Positions 23,801 through 34,900 of a stretch of 64,000 nt of DNA are shown here, piece by piece. The notes under the pieces are model-generated. The model did not search any database, had not been told where the DNA came from, and saw only the letters and a program-made list of their open reading frames with translations. Made by a program: the position numbers and the translations under genes. The stretch is from Alitta virens (taxonomy: Eukaryota; Annelida; Polychaeta; Phyllodocida; Nereididae). The stretch spans positions 2,118,001 to 2,182,000 of the forward strand of contig OW028573.1 in NCBI GenBank assembly GCA_932294295.1. The letters are read 5' to 3'. Numbering within the stretch: position 1 is the first letter of the stretch; each line of letters opens with the position of its first letter.

Positions 23801-26800
23801 ATATCAGTAATGTGGCTCGAGCAGCAAAAATGGCGGGAAACACCGCAAATTGGATCCAACCGGTCAGACCTGTCCAGAAATGTAATTACTAGTTCTTTCA
23901 ATTAAAATGAGAGACCAGATGAATTACAATTAGGGCAATTGACCATATGACTTGTATAAATGTTTTAATTGCACTTGAGCTTTGTTGCGAGCATGCCACT
24001 TTAGGTGTTCCAAGAGAGAATGTAATTTAATGATTTTTAATGCAATTGTAATATAATTTTAATGACAAGATTGAACCCATCTGATAATTGCTCTTAGCTG
24101 CAAAAGCTTAGCATATTGCACTTAGTCACAAATTTCATTGAGTGATTAACTTTCAATTAGTCATTGTCATATTGAAAGTGCTGGCTTTTTATGCCTACCA
24201 CATGTAAGGCTGGCCCGCCAACTCAGACATGTCTAGTACCATGGAATAGTGACTCCATGCTAGTACCTACCTAGGTAATTTACACGTTTAGGCCTGACTC
24301 TGTGAATGCCATCATTGGTATATTTTTCTCTATGTATGCTGCTCTGGCCTCAGTGCATTTACATGCGCTCTAGTGGTCTCTTAGTATTAAACAACAATAT
24401 ATACATCACAAACATAAGTATAAAAGTATGAATTATTCTCTGATATCAACCACCCCCCTTCCTGCGTCATAACTTGTAAAGTTATTTTCGTAAATATAGA
24501 AGGGTGGGGTGTAATGCAGGGATATGCTTTGACAGCTTGGGTTCAGCCTGCAATATATTTCGCAATAGGCGACTTTAGGTTTATGTAATGAACAGGCAAT
24601 TTACTACTGCAAAGTCAAACCCCTTTAAATATCATTGTTGTTACTCCTCCTCTTGTTCATTTTCATTCTGATTGAGCTTATTATTAAAACCACATTACCT
24701 TACTTACTTTATTATTCATGTTGCCTCTCATTTCAGTGCATCAGAAGCCCATATTACCTCAACAGTTCGCATAACTAACATCACCCAGGAAGACTACGCC
24801 AGGTACATCTGCCAAATGACCAACACCATCAACACCACCTTCAGGGCAATAACACTTGTGGAGGGCAACGAAACAATAAGTTAATAGCATTTCAATACTG
24901 CAACTTCCCTTTTGATATTGTATAGTTAGTTTCATAAAATATTGTTGACTCTAGACTGAAAAAATATAAACCTTCATAATTGTAAGCAATATATATATAT
25001 GTATGTGCAATAGACATGCATTTTTTTCAACAAGAAATGACCAATATGCGTAACTCTCAACTTACGCAACAAATAGTGCTTGTACTTTTAGATCTGGCTT
25101 TGAATAGCCAGCTATAGCCAGAGAATTCCGTTTAGTGGAAGGTAGCATTGTATAGTAGAGGTTATCAAAGTTCAATTTTACAGGTCGTTTTAAATGAAAC
25201 TACATGTTTTAGTATAACTCGGCTTCTAAATGCACAGAAAAGATAAAAACTTCACAAAAGCTTGAAGCCTCGTTTCCAATGAGGTATGGCTTGATATTGT
25301 TGCATTTTCAAATTTTACGTTAAAAAAGTGGAATTTTTTATTTTCACGTTTGTATGTCAAAAGGTCGAGGTCACAATGTACACCAAGATATTAAATATTT
25401 GGAGCTCTACAACTTTGTCTGTAATTAAGCACCATGGAGGCAGGGTAGAGCCCAGTAACTCAACTAAAACTGTCTTTGCAATGAGGCATATCATGTAATT
25501 TGTAGGTTGTACAATGTACAGTTAGTTTCATAAAATATGATCAACTCTAGTTGTAGCAACCTAGCTTATAGTTGGCTTACACCTATCACCACTGAAAAAA
25601 TATAAACCTTGGTAAATGCAAGAAATTTATCTAATATATCATAAATATGTATGTACAATATACTTGCATCTTTTCAACAAAAAATAACAAATATGCATAA
25701 ATCCCAACTTATGCGCAAAATGGTGCTACATGTACTTTTAGATCTGGGTTTGAGTAGCCAGCTATAGCCAGGCAGTTCTGTTTAGAGGCAGGTAGCATCG
25801 TTTCGCAATAGTTGTCTAGCTTTGTCTTGGTTCAATTTGACAGGCCATTTTGAATGAAACTGTTTACCTTAAAATCGACATATGCCTTGAAATTCTGCGC
25901 AATGTAGTAGGTGTACTGATGTGAATGTAGAAGTGCCCGAATCATAAACATTCTGTTCTCTTTATTTTGTTGCAGCTCGGGAAATTGTCTACGACCATAA
26001 GGAATTTGGGTGGCAGATGGCAGTGATTGGTTTAGCGTTAATCCTGGGCCTTCTCTTCGTGCTGGCTCCACTCATCCACTTCTTTCTACTGGACATTAAA
26101 CTCTTCTACAGAGACCGTATTTCTAAAGTGCTTAAAGACGGTAAATTAGCAGCTGCATGCATGAACATATAACCAATACTCTTCTTTCACACACTTAATA
26201 ATTATAAGTTGCTGAATTTAAGAAAATGTATTTAAAAAAAACTCTTTTGACTATTCAGGCAAGGTGTACGACGCACTCATTGTGTACAACTGCTGGGAAG
26301 AAAAGGACAGGAAGTTCGTTACCTGTAATATGATTAATATTCTTGAAGCAGAATTTGGTTACAAATTTTTCGTGGAAGACAGGGAAGCTCTTGGAGGTGA
26401 AGGTGAGTACATCAGTTAGAAGAAATCCATCTGCTAGTTCGCTGGCAATCCAAAGCTCCAAAATGTTATAAGCACCTTTTGTTAATGTATCACTATACTT
26501 TTATGGTATTAATTTATTTTCTTTGTAACTTGATTTTGTAAATATGCGTTAAAAAGATTTGTGTATAATACATTTTCTTTTTTACTTTGGTAATCAATTT
26601 TCTTCTTTTTTCCCCCTTTGATTAATTGGTAAAGCGTTATTCTATTAGTTGTCAGCCTGCCATTGGTGTTTATTTCAAATGTGTTTCTAATTGTATGACT
26701 ATTTTGGATGTTTTCAGCCGAGGCCAGTGATTGGTTGAAAAGGGCGAATGACAGCAGATGCATCATTTTCCTCATGACACCAGCCCTCCTTCGACGCCAA

Positions 26801-27325
26801 TGGGCTGACTTTCTGTTCCTCTCTACAGCAGAGAGAACGGACACCAAACGTATATTCCTCATTTACCAAAAGGTGGAGGACAAACACTGGCAAAACTACC
26901 AAGAAACTTTCAAAACAGCCTTCAAAGTGGCCAAGAGAAAAGTCATTTGGCCAGCCAAACAATCATCGTCGGAGGCCCCCACCCACAACCACAACAGCTC
27001 AACCCACAACCAGATCAGCCTAACTCACAACCAGAGCAGCCTAACTCACAACCAGAGCAGCTCAACCCCCAACCAGATCAGCCTAATCCAAAACAAGAGC
27101 AGCTCAACCTGGTGTGACAACATGCCGAGGCGTGAACAGAAGTTTTGGAAACAAATGAGATTGGCCCTACCTAAGCCACTGTCTCTTTGTGAAACGCCGA
27201 GCAATAGGCAGAGCAATAGCATCCCATTATCAAATGATTACAATTCCCAATCAAGCACATCCAGCCAGACCCCTCTGGCAGGACTCACACCCTCGGGGCC
27301 ACCCTATGCCTTTGAAGTGATCTGA
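17862..27325 (+). CDS. IL-1R-like receptor: signal peptide, Ig domains, transmembrane, TIR (7 exons)
   Basis: Predicted single-pass plasma-membrane receptor that would signal through a cytoplasmic TIR domain. Exons: 17862-17979, 20091-20390, 22345-22594, 24737-24879, 25976-26140, 26259-26402, 26718-27325. All joins are GT-AG and phase-consistent, giving 575 aa. Residues 1-26 form a signal peptide (LLQLVLLLSLMQMG). Exon 2 encodes one Ig domain (Cys, Trp in SITWLKR, then DYMCVAED); exons 3-4 a second (IIKCVGFFG, IYWRNE, DYARYICQM). Exon 5 carries the membrane segment (about 283-307) and the IL-1R-type juxtamembrane motif DIKLFYRD. The TIR domain starts at KVYDALIVYNC; the box 2 region is VEDREALGGE, closer to IL-1R than Toll; box 3 is FWKQM (516-517). 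Six 7-residue repeats (462-503) interrupt the TIR before box 3. The ATG at 17862 is chosen because an earlier frame extension begins with GTG. Family call secure; ligand unknown. The tail after box 3 is Ser/Pro rich. Confidence 0.88.
18567..19750. mobile_element. CGTCCGAAA-repeat DNA element, copy 1
   Basis: The left terminus ACAAGTCAAAACGTCCGAAA (from about 18567) is inverted as TTTCGGACGTTTCGACTTGA near 19727-19746. The left 120 bp is a dense array of (A)ACGTCCGAAA motifs. The interior includes GACGGGGGTACGGCGGACGG and CATTGCCGGCCTCCGAAACG. Flanks show ATA on both sides, a possible short target duplication. No transposase frame. It lies in receptor intron 1. A second copy is at 44537-45720. 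Confidence 0.7.
19917..19972. repeat. Short palindromic-ended block shared with 3222-3256
   Basis: CCCAGGTAGCAT at one end and ATGCTATCTGGG at the other form inverted ends around GAAACGACGCTGGACCGATT. The reverse complement of the core matches AATCGGACCAGCGTCGTTTC near 3235 almost exactly. Probably a tiny MITE family. Confidence 0.5.
20477..20673 (-). mobile_element. tRNA-derived SINE with target-site duplication
   Basis: Read on the minus strand, it starts with a tRNA-like head (20664 down to about 20594) with box A TAGCTCAGTGGTAGCG and box B GGTTCAATTCC, then a body and a tail containing CCCATCAGGTGC and CGTTAAACC, ending in a C run. The flanking 14-mer TGTCAGTTTTAGAA is duplicated at 20463-20476 and 20674-20687. 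It sits in intron 2 of the receptor gene. The tail resembles that of the LINE at 55410-56218. Confidence 0.85.
23388..23640. repeat. Near-perfect hairpin, arms about 110 bp
   Basis: The left arm contains GCAGGTCGGTGCTGTCC, CATCTCCCATGGCTGATTGG, CCAAGCACTGAATTTTCTGA and GCTATTTTTAG. After a loop of about 12-15 bases (around GACTGGGGATTACG) the same sequence returns in reverse complement. It lies in receptor intron 3. No coding content. Likely a young foldback element or MITE. Confidence 0.85.
24915..25862 (+). repeat. Diverged direct duplication in receptor intron 4
   Basis: A segment at about 24915-25200 is repeated at about 25511-25862 in the same orientation (offset 596 bp at the anchor). 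Shared anchors include GTTAGTTTCATAAAATAT, CTGAAAAAATATAAACCTT, CTTTTAGATCTGG and TAGCCAGCTATAGCCAG. The second copy has an extra insertion of about 45 bp. Clear divergence shows an older duplication. Confidence 0.7.
26981..27106 (+). repeat. Six 21-bp coding repeats inside the TIR domain
   Basis: Exactly 126 bases, six in-frame 21-bp units, each encoding seven residues of consensus T-H-N-Q-(S/I)-S-(L/S): THNHNSS, THNQISL, THNQSSL, THNQSSS, TPNQISL, IQNKSSS. The block lies between the beta-strand motif KVIWPAK and box 3 (FWKQM) of the receptor TIR domain. Confidence 0.95.
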
Positions 27326-29535
27326 CAAGAACGTGAGAGACAGAAGTTTGCTCCCAACTCAATGGACAAGAATAGCAGGGCCGTGACCAATGCGTCACTG
27401 GCACACAAGTCATTGACTTTGATTGCCTCACCTGGGCCAGCCCCCTTTTCCCAACCCTCCCTTGTCATAACGCATTCCTGATTTGGCAAGCTTACCTGGT
27501 TCGAGGTTTAGTGCTTGAAAAACTGTTTTGTCAAGTGACTCAAATGAAAGCTGTATTGAACTGTTCGTATGACATATAAAACAGCACAGGACTGTTGAGG
27601 ACTGCAGGTTCATGTAGAGATCTCATCTCTCCACCAAAAACGTTTATATTACTTTTCTTTATCTAGCACAAATGGCCTTTTGTCATGCTGTTGATTACTC
27701 TAATTGGATTGGTTGCGTGTTAGGTTAGAGTGCAAACTAGCCATGTAGCTTCCAAGCAATTAATCTCAATTAATCATGCTCAAAAGACACTAACCACCGG
27801 CTTATCTGATCATATGTAGCCATCTTACGCTGACAATCATGGGGTTGTATTAAATATTAAATATAGATTTCAATAACCTTCATGTATCCCAGACAAATGC
27901 TGCCTAAGCATCAATACTTTGCTTTTATTTTTGACAGATTTGGACGCTTGGGAAACTGATCAATGATCAAGTTGCACGTTATTGTCGCATCGTCTGATAT
28001 CCGTCCCGTGAATACAAAATAGTGCATAATAGGATAATTGCATGATCTGAATCAACTTCGTTGTTCCATTAAACTGTGTCAATGTATGAATTCAGTAGTC
28101 TGTTGTAATTTCAAACCATCTGCCAGTCCCCACAAAAACGTACAGTACTGGTCGAATGTATTAGAACACCTGTACACAAATTAAACTTACACATTTAGTA
28201 CTACATTTGGCACTTTATCTACACGGCCGCCAGATATATATTAAGTAATATGCCATAAGAAATAACTTGATAATCTTCGACTATTGTGATGTGAATTTTT
28301 TAAAAACAAGATATTCAATACCACCTTGGCTTCTTTCAAGCGTGCTTACGTCACACTTGCTTCGAATACCTGGTCATCCATGCACAGGCTATTATTGGCC
28401 TATTGAGACTGTTAGCAAACAATGTATCTTTATTTATTGTTCTTAAATTAACTTAAAAATCACTCGTGCCACGTGCACTGTGACGTCACTAATTTTTTAC
28501 CATACGGTAGCAGTCCATCCATCCATTGCATTCGGCAGTAATCATTTTGACCAGGAAAACATTCTAGTTATGGGAAACTCCCGATGCAGCTAGGCTAGAC
28601 AGTTGAATGAAAATGTTTGCTTAATAGACCGGCATATGGTGAATTCCCGTGCGAATTTATCACAACAATTAAGACAGAATAACTAAGCGGACAGGATTGG
28701 CATTTTTAGGTTCATTTAATGGCAAGGGAGACGACTGTTGGGTTCGATTCCATGAAACATTCAGGTGCCACTGCCTCGCTCCCGTCTAGCATTGATCAAC
28801 ACTTGGTTAATTATGCATCTGTTTAATTAAGGAGCTCAGTAAGACCATTAAGTGCAGCTGGCAACAGATTCCTCAACACTGATCCTAAGCGCTCTTAAAT
28901 ATTGTTTACATTTCATGTCGTAGTGAGTGGAGAATCATACAAGTATTGCATGCAAGTTTAAGTCTTCTGTTGTGGTGGATTTTACCATCCATTGAACAGC
29001 CTTTTTCTCTAACAGCGAATAAAAGCATAATTATTCACTTAAACGTACATCTGGTGGACAAACTGCCCTCTACAAAGCTGCAATAGCAATTTATTTTTCA
29101 CTGACTTCTAAATGTAATCATAATATTAATGTATATATACAGTTTATATTGTCATGACTCTGTCCACCCTGAGAAAAACAAAACTTATTATGGGTTAACC
29201 TTACAAGGGGAGTAGATCTTGTCCTATGTAAAAATTACCGCTGGCCAGTAAAAGTCTGCCATATTGAGAATTTCTGCAGGGAGTAAAGATACTCTTCAAT
29301 GGTCTACTACTCTTTTGAAGAGTATCTTTAGTTGGAGTAATTTGTGACATACGGCTCTATTTCACTTGTAGGGTCACTCACGCCCAACACAGCTATAGAT
29401 AGTATTAGATATATTCGACAAATAAGAGGTAAAATATGCAATTCAGAATTTCAGTTGTTTTAATTGCAATTTAGTATGCAACTATTAAACCTTACAAATC
29501 GATGTTCTTCATCCTTCCAATGTAACTCCAGGTTC
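27326..29535. other. Gene-free stretch after the receptor gene
   Basis: This should include the receptor 3' UTR, whose end I cannot place. Candidate polyadenylation hexamers are ATTAAA near 28070 and AATAAA at 29018-29023, neither with supporting context. No other gene or clear element recognised. Confidence 0.5.
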
Positions 29536-29897
29536 CCCATCTCCTCTTTCCCCTCAGCTACTCCCCTCCCCTCCTCCCATTGCTCTCCTTTCTCCTGTTT
29601 CCCGATACGTTTCTTCTCTTTCCCTCTTCCCTCCCTCCCCTCACGAGCAGTCACCCTGGAGTCACCCAAGGATCCGTAGATCGAGATGGAGTGATGTCTG
29701 CAGCCACAACGCCGCCTCCACGTGCTCTGGTTGCTAAGGAACGGGACGCTTATGTGACATTTGCTTATTACTGCGAGCAGTTAGTTCGATGAAACTGGCA
29801 CTGTTGATGCCGGAGCACATGCTAGCCAGACCTCAGCCTCTGGGACAACTCTCAGTTCAGATTCAGACCAGAAGGAAAACAACCACTGCCTCAGACG
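29536..29897 (+). other. Pyrimidine tract and candidate upstream (noncoding) exon
   Basis: A C/T-rich tract (about 29536-29645) is followed by less AT-rich sequence ending in a good splice donor (CTCAGAC|GTGAGTAT at 29897/29898). It contains an ATG frame at about 29694-29792 (33 codons, ending in CGA TGA). A plausible acceptor lies at 31889 (TTCCACAG), so this could be a 5' UTR exon of the NACHT-WD40 gene starting at 31946. No transcript evidence. Confidence 0.3.
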
Positions 29898-31129
29898 TGA
29901 GTATATATATGTTGTTTCTCAAACTGACATCAATAGATGATTAGGAGTAGACAAGATCTCAGTTGCACACAATTTGCACTAGAGTAGAAAAAATATCTTC
30001 ATTTTATAGTTTTTGTGAGAAGAGAGGTAAATGTAATGCGATGACTGGTTATCACAAAACCAACACTCACAATGTATGTAAAGTAACACTACCATGTGGA
30101 TATTTTTTATTCCGATGGGTTAATAGCAGCGTGGAAATGTCCTCAACCAGAACAAATCAATTTTACGAATTTATGTCCTTGACTGGAAAACATTTCAATG
30201 GGATTTTTCCCCAAAAGTACCTAGTTTGACAGCCCAGCAGCCATTTTCTAAAAATAACAACTGGTAAACAAAACAAACAATGCCTGGCTATTGAAAATTA
30301 CATCACCAAGGTAAGTACTCAGTGGAACCAAATTTATCAGTTCTTCAAAGTTTAGTCCAAACTAACTGACTTACTTGTTTATTGTGAGGAACATGTGAGC
30401 TTTAGATAGACAATCTAGAATCCTGGGTGAGCTAGCCAAGCAGTGATGTCTGACTTGAGACTGACTCCAAGCATCTACTTGGCAATTCTTGGCACCCTCC
30501 TGGCTGACTGGCACCTTAGCGTGATGTTGTGCTATTTTGTGTTCAAGCAATCTGAATCCTGGACGGTCCAGTGAGTTAATCAAGGGAGTTGTACAGGTAG
30601 CATTGAGAAAGGATGCATCAGGGGTTAGGCAAGGAGCAACAAAATATTACACCGCTGGAAAAAATCCAGTTGATCAACAGCTTCAACACAATGCTGCTGC
30701 ATAAGATCACCTGATTAATGGATTTCCGTAACTCAACAGCATTTCATACACGTTCTGGTGCAACAAGTTAGCACGAGGCAACATTGCTTCATCTCTCTCT
30801 CTCTCTGTTTTCAAAAATATCCAGTCAATATTTTTGTTTACCAAGACCAACAAGTGCTTCAACTGTTCATTCCAGTTCAGGTGAGCTTCACCAATTCACC
30901 AGTGCGTGAGTTCTGAGTCATTAGATACATATATATATATATATTTAAAATGTCAAGTGAACATTATAAGATCTGCATAGTTATATATACAAGTGTATGA
31001 GTAACATTTGACTTCAGACCCTTGATTCTTTTTAAGATTCAGTTTAAATCGAATTATATGCCTACATAACTGAGTAAAACAAAGAATAATTACCATATCA
31101 ATACTCCTGAATTATAATATAGCCCCGTT

Positions 31130-31510
31130 CACACCTTCACGATTTTGCAGATGATATATTTCACGGCTAGGGATTTCGTGAGAGGTCGTGGGACATCGTC
31201 TGTATGATCAGGAAGTCTCGTTATTCGTCGCAAACATTTCTCGGGCGTCGTCAGAGGTCGGGGGATGGTGCAGAACATTGACTAAATTTTTTTTTGCTTC
31301 GGTGCACCTAAGCTCATAGTAGAACATATTAGGACGTCGTAGGGTGTCGTAGGTTGTCGTAAGAGGCATCGTCATCAATCGCCATGCTTCGTAGCTAAAC
31401 TTGAACTGACGAGGGGCTACGAACATCCACGATTTTGCTACGTAAATCTACGCTATTGACCATCGTGGATATTCTCAGTATATCGTAGCGCTGCATATAA
31501 ACACGTAGGC
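31130..31510. other. CpG-dense stretch with repeated TCGTAG motifs
   Basis: Unlike its AT-rich neighbours this stretch is packed with CpG, in variants of TCGTAGG, ACGTCGTAGGGTGTCGTAGG and CTACGA. It begins with CCCGTTCACACC and ends near GTAGCGCTGC. It lies about 450 bp upstream of the first coding exon at 31946. It could be a promoter or a decayed mobile element. Confidence 0.4.
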
Positions 31511-31700
31511 ATACAGTATTGTTCTTATACAATTATTTGCTTCGTAGTTTTGTGTTAGCTCTTTATCGGCTAATTATCAGATTTACTAATGTACTTATTA
31601 ACTGAATATCTGTTTTGTATGATCTGTATGTAGTATGTACATAAGTCACTATAATAATGATTAATAACAACAATTAGAGAGATTCTAGTAATTCACTATG

Positions 31701-31853
31701 GCACTGGCGGATTCAGGGGGGGGGGGGGGGGCATTGGGCCGTACGAGCTTTAAAGTCTGTATTTGGCCTATGAAATTACTGACAGGCAAATCATTCGGTC
31801 ATCATTTTGACCCCCCCCCCCCCCCGTTGAGTAAGGGCTGGATCCGCCAGTGC
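31701..31853. mobile_element. G/C-run foldback MITE upstream of NACHT-WD40 gene 1
   Basis: The left end CACTGGCGGATTCAG plus a G run is inverted as a C run then CTGGATCCGCCAGTG. The flanking 8-mers CACTATGG and CACTCTGT match at six of eight positions, possibly a decayed hAT-type duplication. It ends only 36 bp before the putative splice acceptor at 31889. Confidence 0.65.
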
Positions 31854-31945
31854 ACTCTGTATACGGTTGTTCTTTCTGTCATTCCACAGGCCTTTTGAGA
31901 TGAAACAGCCGTGTAATTAATTGGAAATATGGGAGATTAAAGAAG

Positions 31946-34900
31946 ATGTCAGCCAAAGAGAGAGCTGCCCAGGGGGACAGGGAGGCCGCAGGGTCACCTG
32001 GTCTCCCTGAAGATGGCGTTGTATTGGAACCGGAAGATGAGGAAGCCCTTCGCCGGAAGCAGCGACTGGCACGTATCCTGGCGGGCTACGTTGATGACGT
32101 TCCTCCCTTGAGCTCCAGGATTGTAAGGATCTTCACCAGCTCAACTTTCACAGGTTAGTTACAAATAATGGAAAGTACAACAAAGGTATCATAACCACAT
32201 GGTTAAACTTTTGGAGAATGACGTTTCTCAGATGAGACCAAAGGGGTATCCATGCTTTAGGTGAATTTAGGTTTGGCAATTGTCTGTTTTAGCTTTATAG
32301 ATAAATTGGAAACTGAGACAATGTTTAGAATTTCACAAAAAAATCCTATTAATTCTAGGCCTTGTTTTTTTACTTTTGGTTCCAGGAATAGCTTGTTCAA
32401 TGATTGATTGGCTAATCATATTTTCGTATTTTGTACCCATTAAATCCACAAAATTAACCTGTGACCGGATGGACTATTGTTAAATAAGCTCACAAAGGTG
32501 TTAACTTAACGGCTGTAATTACAGCTAACATTAACATGCTTTTATATTTGCTATATTAGCCGCGTGTGAATGGAGTAGCACAGGGAGCAGTTTTACAGCC
32601 CAGCAATTAAGCAGCTGATCAATGTATATCTGCCTGTCTGTTGTGCAATATTGATCTCACACTCATGCATAAACGCAGTCACTACGACTCTAAACATCAA
32701 TAAAAACATTTGATAGCAAGACAACGAAATAAATTTGATAAATAGTTACCAGTTCATATAGCTGCTAAATATATTTGCCATAAGCCCCAAGTTGCATGAC
32801 CATTAGCCAATATCACATCTTATCTAAGAAGTCCTCCACCATGATAAGACTGTTTATTAATCAGGTCCTAAGACTGTTTCATTATTAAGTGCTTCTTAAT
32901 TAAATCTTACTGAATAAACAGAGTGACACAACCAATAATTAACACTTTTTTCAGATACTACGAATGAACGAAATGCCCTTATGGAAGGTTATTATCCAAA
33001 GCTTAAAGAATACTGCAGAGAAAGACATGGACTTGAGTTTCAGGTATGGCAGAACCTGTCAATCTAAACAATTTATATGCACACAGTAATATAATAGAGT
33101 GTATGAATTTATATAAACAATACATCTTTAATCAATGAGGTGCATAGTAGTATATACATGGCAAACAGCACAAAGACGAGAAAAAAAGGACATGATCAGG
33201 AAACCAATAGCAAATTGTATCTTACTTTATTAAAAAACAAAACAAAAGAACAGTAAAATTACTTTTCTTTTGGACAGGTGGTGGACATGAGATGGGGTGT
33301 ACGAGATGAAGCAACAGACGATCACATGACCACAGAGCTTTGTATGAAGGAGATCGAGAACTGTCAGAGGGTGTCAGTTGGGCCTAACTTCGTTGTAAGT
33401 GATAAAAGTAAAACAGGGACCATAAATGGGCAAACAAATAAAATTATTTAAAAAAAGAAAGAAATACAACAAATATAATATTGGTAGAAAGATGAAAACA
33501 GGCAGTAAAAGCAGAATAATGTGCAACACAAGAACCAGACTGACAGAGAACGACATAGGTAGATACAGACAAAACAGATCAACAATGATACTTGATATAG
33601 GCAAAAAAAACATGGGAATCTTTCAAGACAGACAGATGAGCATAGCCAGAGTCAAACAGATCAAGAAAATATGTACCAGAAAATGTAGTTGAGAAAGATA
33701 AATAGAAACACGGAAGAAACCACGAAGAAGACACGGAAGGAACCATGAAGGAGTAACGGAAGAAACCACGAAGGTGACGTCACACATGACAGAATTGATT
33801 AAATGAAGCATAGCGTCAGAATGGGCAATGAAAAAGACAAAACAGAAAATGGTTGTATATATCTGGTCAGAATGTGAAATAGATGCGGAAAACAAAATTC
33901 AAGGACAGCAGTGTCATTCTGTCATAAGTCATTCATATGTACATACTATGCTTCGTCCGTTTGGTTCATGATATCTCAACCCAATGGTCAGTAATCAATG
34001 AACAACTGTATAGACATGCAAACGCATATAGAAGGCCTGACAGAAAATGAAACGCCATGGATGTGGTCTTTATATAACTGTGAGAGTGTGGAGTTCACAT
34101 TTATTGAAATCCAATCAAATCCAATCAAATCGAAGTGGGATTGGGCGATAAGACCGGCCTTGCAAGACCAAAGCTGTGACCAACAGGCCAGCCCATAATA
34201 AGCTTGTCCTGCTGCCCGGAGAGAGTCAATTGCCAGCGATCGCTATCACTTCGATTTGTTGTCAGCCTCATGAAAGATGAATACCTGGCACTCAAAGGAA
34301 AAGTTGCAACATTGAATTAAAAAGACGACAAATGACGCTGACTTAACACTGAAGTTGTTTAAAACTTGGAGGACACTTTTTTGTCACTGCAGCCCGATCG
34401 AATCAATAAGGCTTGCCGTTATCGGAGTCATAAATAATTATTGATAATTATTGATAGTCAGTACTTCGAACGCTATCGATTTTATCCCTATCAGCTCTGC
34501 AGCTCTCCAATCCTTTACTGCCTCAATAAAGGGAATAAACAGGAGGCAGGATTTTTTATTTGTTGCTTTCTTTGTAACTAAGTTCAACAAAAGCCACAAA
34601 ACAGAAACAGGCAAATCGAAAATTAGGTTCATGTCATGGGATAAAAATTAAAAGGCCGTTTGCATGTGAATTCCACAAAACAGAAACAGGCAAATCGAAA
34701 ATTAGGTTCCTGTCATGGGATAAAAATTAAAAGGCCGTTTGCATGTGAGTTCCTTTACACTAACATTAGGACCAAGGTTCAATTAAAAAAGGAAAAGGAA
34801 AGGAATGAAATCTTCATCCGCCAGTTTTCTCAATTTCATCAGATGGTAGCCTTTGGCCAATTGTAACAAACACTGGTATGCTTAAACTTCTCTTTACTGC

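Noticed and set aside
28735..28760. GGTTCGATTCC resembling a tRNA B box
   Set aside because: No matching A box at the right distance and no T-arm stem.
29460..29679. Frames over the C/T tract near 29.5 kb
   Set aside because: Compositional artefact of a polypyrimidine stretch.
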